NCBI GenBank assembly: GCA_910574195.1
Contig: CAJTBF010000002.1
Span: 186,001 to 250,000, forward strand
Length of the DNA: 64,000 bases
Reading direction: 5' to 3'
Source: Lachnospiraceae bacterium
GTDB lineage: Bacteria; Bacillota; Clostridia; Lachnospirales; Lachnospiraceae
The position numbers were made by a program, and so were the translations under genes. Shown here piece after piece: positions 54,758 to 64,000 of the stretch. The first letter of the stretch is position 1, and each line of letters starts with the position of its first letter. The notes under the pieces were generated by a model. The model saw only the letters and a list, made by a program, of their open reading frames with translations, searched no databases and was not told where the DNA came from.

Positions 54758-56173
54758 ATGCCAAAAGTATCAATTATTATGCCCTCTTTGAATGTAGCGC
54801 CTTATATAGAAAAATGTGTAGAAAGCGTTATCAATCAGACCATGTCGGATATAGAAATTTTATGTGTAGACGCAGGATCTACAGATGGAACGTGGGAAAT
54901 TCTAAAAAAATATGCAGAGAAAGATCAAAGAATTCGTTTACTGACTTCTGCAAAAAGAAGTTATGGTTATCAAATGAATCTTGGATTAAGAGAGGCTGTC
55001 GGAGAGTATATCGGAATTGTTGAAACGGATGATTTTATTTTACCGGAAATGTATGAAGTATTATATACTTGTGCAAAGGAGCAGGATGCAGAATTTGTAA
55101 AATCTGATTTTGATATTTTTACCACTCTTTCGAACGGAGAGCAATTGTTTTTAAGGTATTCATTAAAAAAGTATAGCTGTGCGAAATATAATACAATATT
55201 CACATGGGAAGATTATGCTTATGGGGAAAAAACGATCGACGTATTTATTTGGAATGGAATCTATAAAAGAACATTTTTACGGGAAAATGATATTCTGTTT
55301 CAGGAGACTCCCGGGGCCGCTTTTCAGGACTGTGGTTTTCGTTATCAGGTTGCTATGCATGTGAAAAGAGGTTTCTTTTTGGAACGTTCTTTTTACCGAT
55401 ATCGTAGAGATAACGGAGATTCCTCTACATATAATAGTAAATGTATGCTGTTTAATCTTGCAGAATGTAAAAATTTAATGCGATATGTTGAGCAGAAAGG
55501 CGTCCTGGATCAAAAACAATTGGAATTTTTTGCAAGAGAAATTGCAATCATTGCAAGCAGGCCCTATGTGGAATTACTGGCCTGGGGACGACCTGACAGT
55601 AGAACTTCAGAAGCATTAAGTGAATTTCGGGAAATCTTGAAAAGTTTTATGGAAGGTGGAAATTTAAATGGTTTATCCGTACCGAAAGACCTGTGGACCG
55701 AAATCAGGATGTTCGTGGAAAATCCGAAATTTTATGAGTATTATGTAAATTTAAAAGCGGAAGTGATGGCAAAAACAGTCGCGCTCTTTTTGAAAGATAT
55801 TGCGATGAGAGAGCAGGTGATTCTCTTTGGAAGCGGGTATGTCGGCTCTTGCGCATATGCTCTGATCAGAAGTAATGGGATTGAGAATGTAAAAGCATTT
55901 TGCGATAATGATCAAAAGAAATGGAATACGCTGTACATGGGCTGTAAAGTGATCTCACCGGAAGAAGCTGTTAAAAAGTTTCCGAACGCATATTTTTTAA
56001 TTACAAATATTGCACATAAAGCAGAGATCGAAGAACAATTATGTAAGAATAAAATCTCCCGGCAGCAAATAGGAATATACGATCAAAGTACATTTCCATT
56101 ACATTGTGTTCATATGACGATACGTTCAGAATGCAGGGAAGAGGAAGCGAAGGACCAGCTCTCTTATTCATAA
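54758..56173 (+). CDS. GT2 glycosyltransferase with C-terminal Rossmann-like domain
   Basis: 471 residues. The GT2 core has VSIIMPSLNVAPYIEKCV, CVDAGSTDGTWEIL and GIVETDDFI. Residues about 345-440 are the Rossmann-like module (QVILFGSGYVGSCAYAL, AFCDNDQKKW). It is clearly paralogous to 50525-51883, so a gene or pair of genes was probably duplicated within the arm. AAGGAGG precedes the start. It ends 36 nt before the methyltransferase/cytidylyltransferase fusion. The donor sugar is unknown. Confidence 0.83.
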   Translation: MPKVSIIMPSLNVAPYIEKCVESVINQTMSDIEILCVDAGSTDGTWEILKKYAEKDQRIRLLTSAKRSYGYQMNLGLREAVGEYIGIVETDDFILPEMYEVLYTCAKEQDAEFVKSDFDIFTTLSNGEQLFLRYSLKKYSCAKYNTIFTWEDYAYGEKTIDVFIWNGIYKRTFLRENDILFQETPGAAFQDCGFRYQVAMHVKRGFFLERSFYRYRRDNGDSSTYNSKCMLFNLAECKNLMRYVEQKGVLDQKQLEFFAREIAIIASRPYVELLAWGRPDSRTSEALSEFREILKSFMEGGNLNGLSVPKDLWTEIRMFVENPKFYEYYVNLKAEVMAKTVALFLKDIAMREQVILFGSGYVGSCAYALIRSNGIENVKAFCDNDQKKWNTLYMGCKVISPEEAVKKFPNAYFLITNIAHKAEIEEQLCKNKISRQQIGIYDQSTFPLHCVHMTIRSECREEEAKDQLSYS

Positions 56174-56209
56174 TATGTTGCGTTTGTATAAAACGAAAGG
56201 AATGAGGAT

Positions 56210-58507
56210 ATGGAACAGGCAGAAACAATTATTCGGGGAATTCAAAATGGATTATTGGAGTGGTATGACTTTCGTTTAGACAGCGCCATGCTCTATATCG
56301 GGAACCCGGAAGATTCTCTTGCAGAGATGCTTTCGGATCGTGCGGCCAGGCTGGTTTGCGCGTCCTGCGTGCAAATCTGTGATAAAACATGGAGGCAGAG
56401 TTATGAAAGACAGTTTGACTATATCATATTGGTCGAATCCCTGGAACGGGAAACAAATCCCATAGAAGTTCTTCGAAGCCTCGGAGAATTATTGCAGCCA
56501 AACGGCCGTATGTTGCTGGGGATGAATAACCGGCTTGGTATTCGCTATTTCTGTGGGGATAGGGATCCCTATACGGAGCGTAATTTTGACGGGATTGAGA
56601 ATTACCGGCGGGCTTATGCAAAAAAGGAGGACATCTTCCAGGGGCGAATGTACAGTCAGGCTGAATGGAAGGATATGCTGCACAATACCGGCTGGGACTC
56701 CTACCGTTTCTATTCTGTCCTGTCGGACCTCCATAACCCGGTCTTTATTTATGCGGAGAACTTTTTGCCCCATGAAGATCTGGCGGGACGGGTGTTCCCT
56801 ACTTACAATTATCCAGAGTCTGTTTTTCTGGAAGAGGAGGGCGTATATGCAGATCTGATTGACAACGGAATGTTCCACCAGATGGCGAATGCCTATCTGA
56901 TTGAGTGTGCGCAGGATGGTGTGTTTTCCGATGTAAATCATGTGACAAGCTCTATGGAACGCGGGCGGGAATGTGCCATGTTCACCATAATCCGTACATC
57001 CGGTACAGTAGAAAAGCGGGCGGTGTATCCGGAAGGACGAGGACGGTTGAACCGAATGATTGAATATGGGCGGGATCTGACAGCTCATGGAATCCGAATG
57101 GTAGAGGCAAAAATGGAAGGGGACAGGTACGTCATGCCTTATATACAGGCGGAGGTGGGACATGCATATTTAAAGCGTTTGCTTTTAGAGGAACCGGAGA
57201 TGTTTTTGGAGAAGCTGGATCATTTTCGGGATCTGATTTTACAATCTTCTGAAATTGTAAAACCGGATACCGGTGACGGAGACGGCGCTGTTTTACGCAG
57301 GGGATATCTTGATCTGGTTCCGTTGAATAGTTTTTATATGGACGGTACCTTTGTGTTTTACGATCAGGAATTCTGCGAGGAAAATTATCCGGCAAACGCG
57401 ATTCTGGTTCGTATGATTGCAACGTTGTATGCCAGCGGTCCGGAAATGCAAAAGGCGTTGCCGATAGACGAATTATTCCGGCGGTATGGATTATGGAAAA
57501 AGCGGGAGCGCTTTCAGAAGATGGAGTGGGAATTCCTGGCGAAGCTACGGAAAGAAAAAGAACTCCGCAGTTATCATGAGGACTGTAGGTGTAATGGTGA
57601 AACGCTTCATTCTAATCGGCAGCGCATGAATTATTCCCAGGAAACTTATGAGCGCTTATTCGTAGATATTTTCCGAAATGCGGATACCAGGAAGTTGATT
57701 TTGTTCGGTTCCGGAAACTTTACCAGGAAATTTCTGGCTTTGTATCAGAAGGATTATCCTGTCTACGCGATTATAGATAATAATCAAAGTAAATGGGGGA
57801 CAGAGCTGGATGGAATTGAAATTCATTCTCCGCAGATGCTGGAACAGCTACATGCAGGAGAATATAAGGTACTAATCTGTATTAAGAACTATTTGTCCGT
57901 TATGAAGCAGCTTGATAAAATGGGAGTGGCAGAATACAGCATTTATGATTCCTATGCGGATTATCCGAGAAAATCAAGAAGCGTTGCAGTGCAGGGGAAT
58001 TCTGCTCAGGTACAAGAGGGATTCTTCAGGCAGAGTGCGGCAGATAGTGCAGAAGCAGGAACACTTTGTGCGACCAAAAAGAAATATCATATAGGATACA
58101 TTGCGGGGGTATTCGATTTGTTCCATGTGGGACATTTGAATATGTTTAAACGGGCAAAAGAGCAGTGTGATTATTTGATTGTGGGTGTAGTAACAGATGA
58201 AGGCGTACGGAAGTATAAGGAAGTAGAGACCTTTGTACCATACGAAGAACGGGCGGAGATGGTACGGTCTTGCCGTTATGTGGATGAAGTGGTGGAGATT
58301 CCATTGAATTATGGAGGGACAAGAGACGCCTGGCGTCTGTATCATTTTGACTGTCAGTTTTCGGGGAGTGATTATGTGAATAATCCAGACTGGCTGGCAG
58401 AAAAGAAGTTTTTAAAGAAACATGGCGCGGTGATGGAGTTCTTTCCTTATACGCAGAGTACAAGTTCTACGAAGATAAAGGCATTGATTGAAAAGAAACT
58501 AATATAG
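56210..58507 (+). CDS. methyltransferase-like + Rossmann-like + cytidylyltransferase fusion
   Basis: 765 residues in three parts. Residues 1-150 resemble a degenerate SAM-methyltransferase (YIILVESLERETNPIEVLR, NGRMLLGMNNRLG). Residues about 150-470 are not recognised. Residues about 500-590 are the Rossmann-like module (KLILFGSGNFTRKFL, IIDNNQSKWG). Residues about 625-765 are a TagD/Ect-type cytidylyltransferase with IAGVFDLFHVGHLNMF (HxGH), EERAEMVRSC and STSSTKIKAL. It could make a CDP-alcohol or CDP-polyol. It is the third cytidylyltransferase domain of TagD type in the window, each in a different fusion context. GAGGAT precedes the ATG. Confidence 0.78.
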   Translation: MEQAETIIRGIQNGLLEWYDFRLDSAMLYIGNPEDSLAEMLSDRAARLVCASCVQICDKTWRQSYERQFDYIILVESLERETNPIEVLRSLGELLQPNGRMLLGMNNRLGIRYFCGDRDPYTERNFDGIENYRRAYAKKEDIFQGRMYSQAEWKDMLHNTGWDSYRFYSVLSDLHNPVFIYAENFLPHEDLAGRVFPTYNYPESVFLEEEGVYADLIDNGMFHQMANAYLIECAQDGVFSDVNHVTSSMERGRECAMFTIIRTSGTVEKRAVYPEGRGRLNRMIEYGRDLTAHGIRMVEAKMEGDRYVMPYIQAEVGHAYLKRLLLEEPEMFLEKLDHFRDLILQSSEIVKPDTGDGDGAVLRRGYLDLVPLNSFYMDGTFVFYDQEFCEENYPANAILVRMIATLYASGPEMQKALPIDELFRRYGLWKKRERFQKMEWEFLAKLRKEKELRSYHEDCRCNGETLHSNRQRMNYSQETYERLFVDIFRNADTRKLILFGSGNFTRKFLALYQKDYPVYAIIDNNQSKWGTELDGIEIHSPQMLEQLHAGEYKVLICIKNYLSVMKQLDKMGVAEYSIYDSYADYPRKSRSVAVQGNSAQVQEGFFRQSAADSAEAGTLCATKKKYHIGYIAGVFDLFHVGHLNMFKRAKEQCDYLIVGVVTDEGVRKYKEVETFVPYEERAEMVRSCRYVDEVVEIPLNYGGTRDAWRLYHFDCQFSGSDYVNNPDWLAEKKFLKKHGAVMEFFPYTQSTSSTKIKALIEKKLI

Positions 58508-58556
58508 GGATAATATGGAAACGTATTGATTTTTTTGAAAATAGTAGAAAGGATCA

Positions 58557-59843
58557 GTGAAAATAATGCAGCTTATTTGTTCACCTTCCGGTTCTGTGGA
58601 TTTCAGACATCCGGGACAGGGAATTCGGGATATTCGAAAGGCTGGTTTTGAGGCGGTTTCTTTGGATCTGTTCCAGTGCGCCTCTCCCTGGAGCCTGGAA
58701 ACATTGGGGAAACAGAAGAAAGAGACAGAGGATCCCTGGGCGGCAAGACTTTTTCAGGATCCTGCCGACTTAAAAAAACAGGTGTCGGCGCTGCTCTTCC
58801 AGTGTCAGAGTAATACTTTGCAGATACCGGTTGCCCGTGCGCCCTATTTGCCAAGAGATACGAGACGAACGGATCTGAATACATTTTTGGAACAATTGAC
58901 CGCATATAGTATTCGTCTCTGTGGGGAAATCGGCTGTTCTTCTCTGGTTGTTCCGCCTCTTTTTTCCGGGATTGAAAAAGGTCTGCAATGGCAGGAAAAC
59001 CATGCATATTATCTGCGTCTTGCGGGGATTGCACGGGAATGTCATGTTACCATTCTGCTGGAAAATCAATGCATGAATTATAACGGGCATTTTCTGCGTG
59101 GCATTTGCTCGGATGCAGAGGAAGCGGCCCGATGGGTAGACTGTTTGAATAAAGATGCGGGAGAAGAACGGTTTGGATTCTGTATGGATACAGGCGTCTG
59201 TACCCTGTGCGGACAGGATATGCATACATTTGCAGGAATATTGGGACAACGGGTCAAGGCCATACGCCTGCGGGATTGCGATGGGTATCAGGAGAATGCT
59301 CTTTTGCCGTTTACCTGTGCGGAGCAGGGACAAAATAGAACGGACTGGCTCAACCTGATTCGCGGCTTGAGAGAGATCGAATTTGACGGCGGCCTGATTT
59401 TGGATTTTGCGGATACTGCGGCTGCGTTCTCTCCGCTGCTCCGTCCCCGGCTTCTTTCTCTTGCATATGCGGTTGCAGAATATGTGAAATGGCAGATCGA
59501 GATAGAAAATTTGTTAAAAAAGTATGCAACGATTGCTTTGTTTGGCGCCGGGAATATGTGTCGGAACTACATGAAATGTTATGGAGAGACGTATCCGCCG
59601 TTGTTCACCTGCGATAATAACTCCGCACTTTGGGGAACCATATTTTGTGGTTTGGAAGTGAAACCACCGGAAGCGTTGAAGGAGTTACCGGAGGATTGTG
59701 GTGTGTTTATCTGTAATGTTTACTACCGGGAGATTGAAAAGCAATTACGGGAATTAGGAATTCAGAATATAGAATATTTTAATGACGAATATATGCCGTC
59801 GTTTCATTTTGACAGAATCAAACGGAACGATACGCTAAAGTAA
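58557..59843 (+). CDS. xylose-isomerase-like TIM barrel + Rossmann-like domain
   Basis: 428 residues (425 if it starts at ATG 58566). Residues about 20-310 form a sugar-phosphate isomerase/epimerase (AP endonuclease 2-like) barrel: GIRDIRKAGFEAVSLDL, TILLENQCMNYNGHFLRG, FGFCMDTGVCTLCGQD and IRLRDCDGY supply the Glu, Asp and His metal positions. Residues 325-415 are the Rossmann-like module (TIALFGAGNMCRNYM, TCDNNSALWG). It is paired with a second, single-domain isomerase immediately downstream. It may isomerise or epimerise a sugar or sugar phosphate of the glycan. AAAGGA lies 3 nt before GTG and 12 nt before ATG, so the start is uncertain. Confidence 0.8.
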   Translation: MKIMQLICSPSGSVDFRHPGQGIRDIRKAGFEAVSLDLFQCASPWSLETLGKQKKETEDPWAARLFQDPADLKKQVSALLFQCQSNTLQIPVARAPYLPRDTRRTDLNTFLEQLTAYSIRLCGEIGCSSLVVPPLFSGIEKGLQWQENHAYYLRLAGIARECHVTILLENQCMNYNGHFLRGICSDAEEAARWVDCLNKDAGEERFGFCMDTGVCTLCGQDMHTFAGILGQRVKAIRLRDCDGYQENALLPFTCAEQGQNRTDWLNLIRGLREIEFDGGLILDFADTAAAFSPLLRPRLLSLAYAVAEYVKWQIEIENLLKKYATIALFGAGNMCRNYMKCYGETYPPLFTCDNNSALWGTIFCGLEVKPPEALKELPEDCGVFICNVYYREIEKQLRELGIQNIEYFNDEYMPSFHFDRIKRNDTLK

Positions 59844-59870
59844 TTTTATGTAAAAAGAAAGGACTGAAAC

Positions 59871-60803
59871 ATGAATCTGATCGGAACACAGACGAAAAAT
59901 ATTGTGGAAGACGGCAATCCGGAAGCGGGGTTTCGGTTGATGAAGCAGGCCGGCTTTTCCTGCGCGGATTTTAGTCTGAATTCCTATCTTTTGAATACTT
60001 CTTTGTACCAATTTCAGTTGAACGATTTTTTCAACAGATCTGTTGTGGAACTGGAACAATTTTTTACGCCTCATAAAAAGGGGGCAGTTTCTGCCGGAAT
60101 CCGGATCAATCAAATGCATATGCCTTATCCCGCCTATGTTCCGAAAGGTAGTAAAGAGTTGAATGGATATCTTTGGAATGAAGTCGCGCCTAAAAGTATG
60201 GAGATCTGTGCGTTTCTGGAATGCCCCTATATTGTGGTGCATGGATTCAAGCTGGCCCGGAATCTTGGCTCGGAACAGGCAGAATGGGAACGGACGGAAC
60301 AGTTTTTGGATATGCTCGCTCCTATGGCAAAAGAGATGGGTATTACGGTCTGCATTGAAAATCTTTATGATAATGTGGGTGGTCATCTGATAGAGGGACC
60401 TTGTTGTGACGCAAAAAAGGCAGTAGAACGGATTGATCGGTTCAACGACCGGTATCATGCAGAAGTGGTAGGATTTTGTTTTGATACCGGACATGCAAAC
60501 CTCGTAGGATTAGATTTCGAAACGTTTCTTGTTACATTGGGAGATCGCCTGAAGGTGCTTCACATTCATGATAATGATGGAGTCCGGGATCTGCACCAGA
60601 TTCCATTTACATTTACAAAGACGAGAGAAAATAAAGCCTCTACGGATTGGGAGGGCTTTATAAGGGGATTAAAAGCTATACGATATAATCGAGTATTGAG
60701 TTTTGAGACGGCGCCGGTTCTGACTGCGTTCCCAAAGGAAATGCAACTTCAGGTGCTTCAGCTTATTTCTGGAATCGGAAAATATTTCACAGCAGAATTG
60801 TAA
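59871..60803 (+). CDS. sugar phosphate isomerase/epimerase
   Basis: 310 residues of the AP endonuclease 2-like TIM barrel. MKQAGFSCADFSLN, QMHMPYPAY, TVCIENLYDNVGGHLIEG, VGFCFDTGHANLVG, VLHIHDNDG and FETAP hold the expected Glu, Asp and His metal ligands. It is the simpler relative of the preceding gene, without the Rossmann-like tail. AAAGGA precedes the ATG. It is the last gene of the right arm, followed by a strong bidirectional terminator. It is probably an epimerase or isomerase of a sugar in this pathway; the substrate is unknown. Confidence 0.85.
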   Translation: MNLIGTQTKNIVEDGNPEAGFRLMKQAGFSCADFSLNSYLLNTSLYQFQLNDFFNRSVVELEQFFTPHKKGAVSAGIRINQMHMPYPAYVPKGSKELNGYLWNEVAPKSMEICAFLECPYIVVHGFKLARNLGSEQAEWERTEQFLDMLAPMAKEMGITVCIENLYDNVGGHLIEGPCCDAKKAVERIDRFNDRYHAEVVGFCFDTGHANLVGLDFETFLVTLGDRLKVLHIHDNDGVRDLHQIPFTFTKTRENKASTDWEGFIRGLKAIRYNRVLSFETAPVLTAFPKEMQLQVLQLISGIGKYFTAEL

Positions 60804-60846
60804 ATGACAGTAATAGATCCATGGGCACATCCAAAATAATAGAAAT

Positions 60847-60896
60847 AAAAAATCACGCAGCTTTTGTTGGACAAAAACGAAGCTGCGTGATTTTTT
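60847..60896. terminator. strong bidirectional Rho-independent terminator
   Basis: A 17-bp perfect stem (from AAAAAATCACGCAGCTT to its complement) with a 16-nt loop carries A-runs on one side and a T-run on the other, so it works in both directions. It separates the glycan operon from the convergent chemotaxis receptor gene. Confidence 0.9.
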
Positions 60897-60912
60897 GCTT
60901 TTAATTTTATAC

Positions 60913-60939
60913 CTAATTGGACATTCGTAGTCCAATTAG
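60913..60939. other. second hairpin downstream of the chemotaxis receptor
   Basis: CTAATTGGAC and GTCCAATTAG form a perfect 10-bp stem with a 7-nt loop. It lies between the terminator and the receptor gene stop, and the neighbouring TATACTTTATCGGG also occurs just after flagellin copy 2. Confidence 0.5.
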
Positions 60940-60977
60940 TATACTTTATCGGGCGTCAGGCGTCCATTTGTTTTGAA

Positions 60978-62855
60978 TTAATACTTTGCACTGTCATGAA
61001 TCTGGCTGGTTCCGTACCCCAATTTGGAAGTATCTACTGGTTCCGGCCTTTGCTCCGGTGCAGGCGCTTCATAATTATCCAGTATGGAATAGTCGGAATC
61101 ATAAGAGTCGTAACTCTGTACGGGTTCTGGTGAAGCAGGAGCCTCTGTATAGGATACAGACTGTACTGGCATAGCGGCCGCCATATTGTCCAGACGGAAA
61201 CGCCCCACCAGACTCTTCAAGAGACTTGCCTGGCTGAACAGTTCTTCACTGGCAGCGGCACTTTCCTGTGCGGTTGCAGAATTGGTCTGGATTACGGAAG
61301 AGATCTGGTCAATTCCCTGTGTTACCTGTGAGATACCTTCCGCCTGCATATCGGAAGCCTCGGTGATCTTTTCCATATTGGAGGAGATCTTTCCTGCATT
61401 CTGTACTACTTCCTGTAAGGAATGCTGTGTATCGATTGCGATCTGATTTCCTTCTGATACTGCTGCCAGGGAGTTGCTAATCAGATTGGTCGTATCCTTT
61501 GCAGCTTCTGCACTCTTAGAAGCCAGACTTCTTACTTCATCGGCAACGACGGCAAATCCTTTTCCGGCTTCCCCTGCACGGGCGGCTTCCACAGCGGCGT
61601 TCAAGGCAAGAATATTGGTCTGGAACGCGATATCTTCAATCGTTTTGATAATCTTTTCAATCTGGCTGGAGGAATCACTGATATTTTCCATGGCTTTTAC
61701 CATAGATTCCATCAACACGTTACTGTTCTCTACTTCTTTTCCGGTATAGGCGATCAACTCATTGACGTCGCGAGAGTTCTGTGCGTTTTGACTTACCTGA
61801 CCGGACAATTCTGTTAAAGTGGCAACCAACTCTTCTACGGAGCTTGCCTGTTCTGTTGCCCCCTGGCTAAGCGCCTGCGCGCCGCTAGATACCTGTTCAG
61901 AACCATTGGCAACCTGATCGGCGGACTGATGAAGCTGACTCAAAGTATCATTCAATGAGGCAATAATTTTGCTGCCGGACTGTTTGATGGAAGCAAATTC
62001 TCCCAGATAATCCATATCCATCCGAACAGTCAGGTCTCCGTCGGCAAGGGAATCCAGCCGGCTGCAGATGTGCTCTATGTAGCTGGCCAAAGTGCGCAAT
62101 ACAAAACGAAGATCTTCTGCCAGCGCGCCAAGTTCATCCTTTGATTCATAGGTAACTTTCGTATGCATATCTCCCTTTGCCATAGCGTTGACTGCAGTTT
62201 TGATCTCGGCAATTGGTTTTACCAGTTGACGGGTGATAGATGTGGATAAAAGCAGTGTCAGAATGATGCTGACAATTGCAAGTATAATTAAGGCGAGTGT
62301 ACATATCTTCTGTGTGGACAGGCCAGAATTGTAATATTCGTCCGCGTCCTGTTCCGCCTGTGTGATGACGTTGTTCAGATAGCCTTGAAGTTCGGTGGAA
62401 GCATTTGCGTAGTCCCCGTTCACAACGGTCAGAGATTCCTGAAGCGCTCCTTTGGCGATCAGTTCCATCGCTTCTGTTCTTGCAGTACCGGTCGCGGAAA
62501 AAGCGGTCTCGATCGACTGCAGCAAAGAAGCATCCCCTTTGTATGCTTCTTTTAAGTTGGAAATGGCGGAATTTAGCTTTACAACGCCCTCGTCTGCCTT
62601 ATTGAGACTGGCTTGTCTTGCAGCGTCATCCTCCGCCAAAACAGCTTCCAGAATATGCTGTCGGACCAGCCGGGTGCTGGACTGTGCGTCCAAAGCGGCG
62701 TGGACCATAGGATAAGGGGTATTATAAAAATCTTTTAATCCTCCGGCAACACTTCCGATACCGACAGAACCGGCGATAATAGAAATGATATAGAAGATCA
62801 TGACCATACCGAATGCAAGATATAGCTTGCTTCTTACTTTTAAGTTTTTAAACAC
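60978..62855 (-). CDS. methyl-accepting chemotaxis protein
   Basis: About 625 residues. A transmembrane helix at residues 10-32, a 150-residue extracytoplasmic four-helix-type sensor, a second helix near residue 183-205, a HAMP domain and the cytoplasmic coiled coil are in the standard order. The tip for CheA/CheW contact ([20 protein letters not shown]) is near residue 420-440. The C-terminus ends in a Pro/Tyr-rich tail, not a CheR-tethering pentapeptide. GTG 62855 is chosen because AGGAGGAG lies 8 nt upstream. The receptor's ligand is unknown. Its position beside flagellin and glycan genes fits a motility region. Confidence 0.95.
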   Translation of the reverse strand: MFKNLKVRSKLYLAFGMVMIFYIISIIAGSVGIGSVAGGLKDFYNTPYPMVHAALDAQSSTRLVRQHILEAVLAEDDAARQASLNKADEGVVKLNSAISNLKEAYKGDASLLQSIETAFSATGTARTEAMELIAKGALQESLTVVNGDYANASTELQGYLNNVITQAEQDADEYYNSGLSTQKICTLALIILAIVSIILTLLLSTSITRQLVKPIAEIKTAVNAMAKGDMHTKVTYESKDELGALAEDLRFVLRTLASYIEHICSRLDSLADGDLTVRMDMDYLGEFASIKQSGSKIIASLNDTLSQLHQSADQVANGSEQVSSGAQALSQGATEQASSVEELVATLTELSGQVSQNAQNSRDVNELIAYTGKEVENSNVLMESMVKAMENISDSSSQIEKIIKTIEDIAFQTNILALNAAVEAARAGEAGKGFAVVADEVRSLASKSAEAAKDTTNLISNSLAAVSEGNQIAIDTQHSLQEVVQNAGKISSNMEKITEASDMQAEGISQVTQGIDQISSVIQTNSATAQESAAASEELFSQASLLKSLVGRFRLDNMAAAMPVQSVSYTEAPASPEPVQSYDSYDSDYSILDNYEAPAPEQRPEPVDTSKLGYGTSQIHDSAKY

Positions 62856-63013
62856 GATTACTCCTCCTCTTTTCTTGCAGTAAAAACAGCGATATTTATT
62901 CTCTATTCTATAACGAATTCTTATGAAAGTAAATATCTGTTTTGCGCTTTTATATGGTTTTTTTTGGTTTTTTATTTTTTTTTGAGTTTTTACAAAAAGA
63001 ACTCTTTTCAAAA

Positions 63014-63041
63014 TTGAAAAAAAGTGGCATAATGATACAAT
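63014..63041 (+). promoter_or_regulatory. sigma-A-type promoter for lytic transglycosylase
   Basis: TTGAAA (63014-63019) and TACAAT (63036-63041) are separated by 16 nt, about 55 nt before the start codon. AGGAGG lies a few bases upstream of the ATG. Confidence 0.5.
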
Positions 63042-63096
63042 CAGAATAGCGTCTAAAATTTCTAACTATAAATAGGAATATACAGGAGGATAGAGG

Positions 63097-64000
63097 ATGG
63101 CGACAGACTATACAGCTTATCAGAATTATTATGATTACATGACCCGTTTGATTGGCCAGATCCAGACTTCGTCTGATACAGGGGGACAATTCGGACGAAT
63201 TTATGAGAAAAGCGATGCGTCGGAGGAGCGTTTTTCTGAAGTATATCGAAGTACGGCGCAGAAGCTGGATGTGCCGGAAAGTATGGATGCAATTTTTCAG
63301 GAAGCGGCGGAGAAGTATCAGGTACCGGTTCAGTTGCTGATGGCAGTAGGAAAAGCGGAATCTGGTTTTAACCCAAATGCAGTATCTCCGGTGGGAGCGC
63401 AGGGAGTCATGCAGTTGATGCCGGCTACGGCAGCGTCTTTGGGCGTCACAGATCCATTTGACGCAAGAAGTAATATTATGGGTGGAGCAAAATATTTGGG
63501 AGAAAAATTAAGAGAGTACAATGGTGACATTGAATTGGCACTTGCAGCATATAATGCGGGGAGTGGCAATGTAGCAAAGTATGGCGGCGTCCCTCCTTTT
63601 ACAGAGACCAGGAATTATATTCAGCGGATTAAGGAATATATGGGGACGGATCTAAGCACGGGAAAAACGGTGAATACACAAAAGGCCTCCGGAAGTTTTG
63701 AGGAGCGTACATGGAATCGTCAGGGAACGTTGCAGGCTTTACAGACGCTTCAGGAGATGAGCGCTCTACAAGGGATCCAGAATCTCAGTCTTTTGCGACA
63801 GCTTCAGATTCTAGGAGCGTCCTATGGAAGTTCATTCTTATATTCCTCCATGTCAGATCAAAGTTCTGATTATCGGGCAGATCTGAGCGACTCCCAAAGT
63901 TTATTACATATGGGAATGATGCAGAATTTTCAGAGAGCCAGTCTCTTGCGGGAACGAAACGGTGAACAAGCTACTAACTCTGTGGAAACAGCGCAGGCAT
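63097..64000 (+). CDS. lytic transglycosylase (SLT domain), 3' end cut by window
   Basis: The frame is open from ATG 63097 to the window end, giving 301 residues. Residues about 64-170 are an SLT/GEWL-type transglycosylase domain: VPVQLLMAVGKAESGF carries the catalytic Glu88, then GVMQLMPATA, and LALAAYNAGSGNV with YIQRI. These enzymes cut peptidoglycan and often serve flagellar assembly. There is no classic signal peptide; the first 60 residues are polar, so export by another route (for example the flagellar type III system) or an intracellular start is possible. The region after 175 is helical with unknown function. AGGAGG precedes the ATG. Confidence 0.9.
   Translation, partial: MATDYTAYQNYYDYMTRLIGQIQTSSDTGGQFGRIYEKSDASEERFSEVYRSTAQKLDVPESMDAIFQEAAEKYQVPVQLLMAVGKAESGFNPNAVSPVGAQGVMQLMPATAASLGVTDPFDARSNIMGGAKYLGEKLREYNGDIELALAAYNAGSGNVAKYGGVPPFTETRNYIQRIKEYMGTDLSTGKTVNTQKASGSFEERTWNRQGTLQALQTLQEMSALQGIQNLSLLRQLQILGASYGSSFLYSSMSDQSSDYRADLSDSQSLLHMGMMQNFQRASLLRERNGEQATNSVETAQA

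Noticed and set aside
60913-60939. GTCCAATTAG hairpin as a further copy of the TTTATTGGAC motif
   Set aside because: Only the core TTGGAC is shared and the surrounding bases differ, so it is more likely an independent hairpin.

Overview
The window looks like part of the chromosome of a motile, low-to-mid-GC Firmicute of the class Clostridia, most probably a Lachnospiraceae (Roseburia/Agathobacter-like). The grounds are short 271-residue flagellins, strong AGGAGG-type ribosome sites, an AAA-ATPase/PD-(D/E)XK protein typical of gut Clostridia, and a long methyl-accepting chemotaxis receptor. This placement is an inference; no rRNA, tRNA, CRISPR array or intact transposon was seen.

Almost the whole window is a flagellin and surface-glycan modification island arranged as two outward-facing arms. 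The left arm (1-16939, minus strand) starts with flagellin copy 1. It continues with a glycosyltransferase/TPR protein, a truncated CDP-glycerol-transferase-like gene, a cytidylyltransferase::oxidoreductase fusion, a second oxidoreductase, LicD, a four-domain glycosyltransferase, an alkaline-phosphatase-superfamily protein, two GT2 enzymes, a methyltransferase and a partial CDP-glycerol-transferase-like/beta-propeller protein. The right arm (23703-60803, plus strand) starts with flagellin copy 2, nearly identical, and repeats the same first modules: GT/TPR, full-length CDP-glycerol-transferase-like/propeller, cytidylyltransferase::oxidoreductase, LicD. It then adds GDPD, a nucleotidyltransferase::aminotransferase fusion, two DUF115 (Maf-type) proteins, an AT-rich aldolase/CMP-transferase/transketolase block, a nonulosonate (pseudaminate/legionaminate-type) block, and a run of glycosyltransferases and sugar isomerases.

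The core between the arms (17094-23548) is bounded by an inverted repeat of about 1.5 kb that contains each flagellin. It carries an AAA-ATPase gene, an alcohol dehydrogenase pseudogene, a small serine recombinase, a 92-nt inverted-repeat element, and a divergent pair of GT2 paralogs sharing a 78-nt identical block. This geometry suggests gene conversion or inversion between two flagellin/glycan loci.

Taken together, the genes could make CDP-activated polyol or amino-alcohol phosphates and CMP-activated nonulosonate-like sugars, build a decorated glycan, and transfer it to flagellin. The DUF115/Maf-like proteins are candidate flagellin glycosyltransferases. A Rossmann-like domain of about 90 residues recurs in twelve otherwise different enzymes. 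The right end (60978-64000) holds a chemotaxis receptor and a lytic transglycosylase cut by the window edge.
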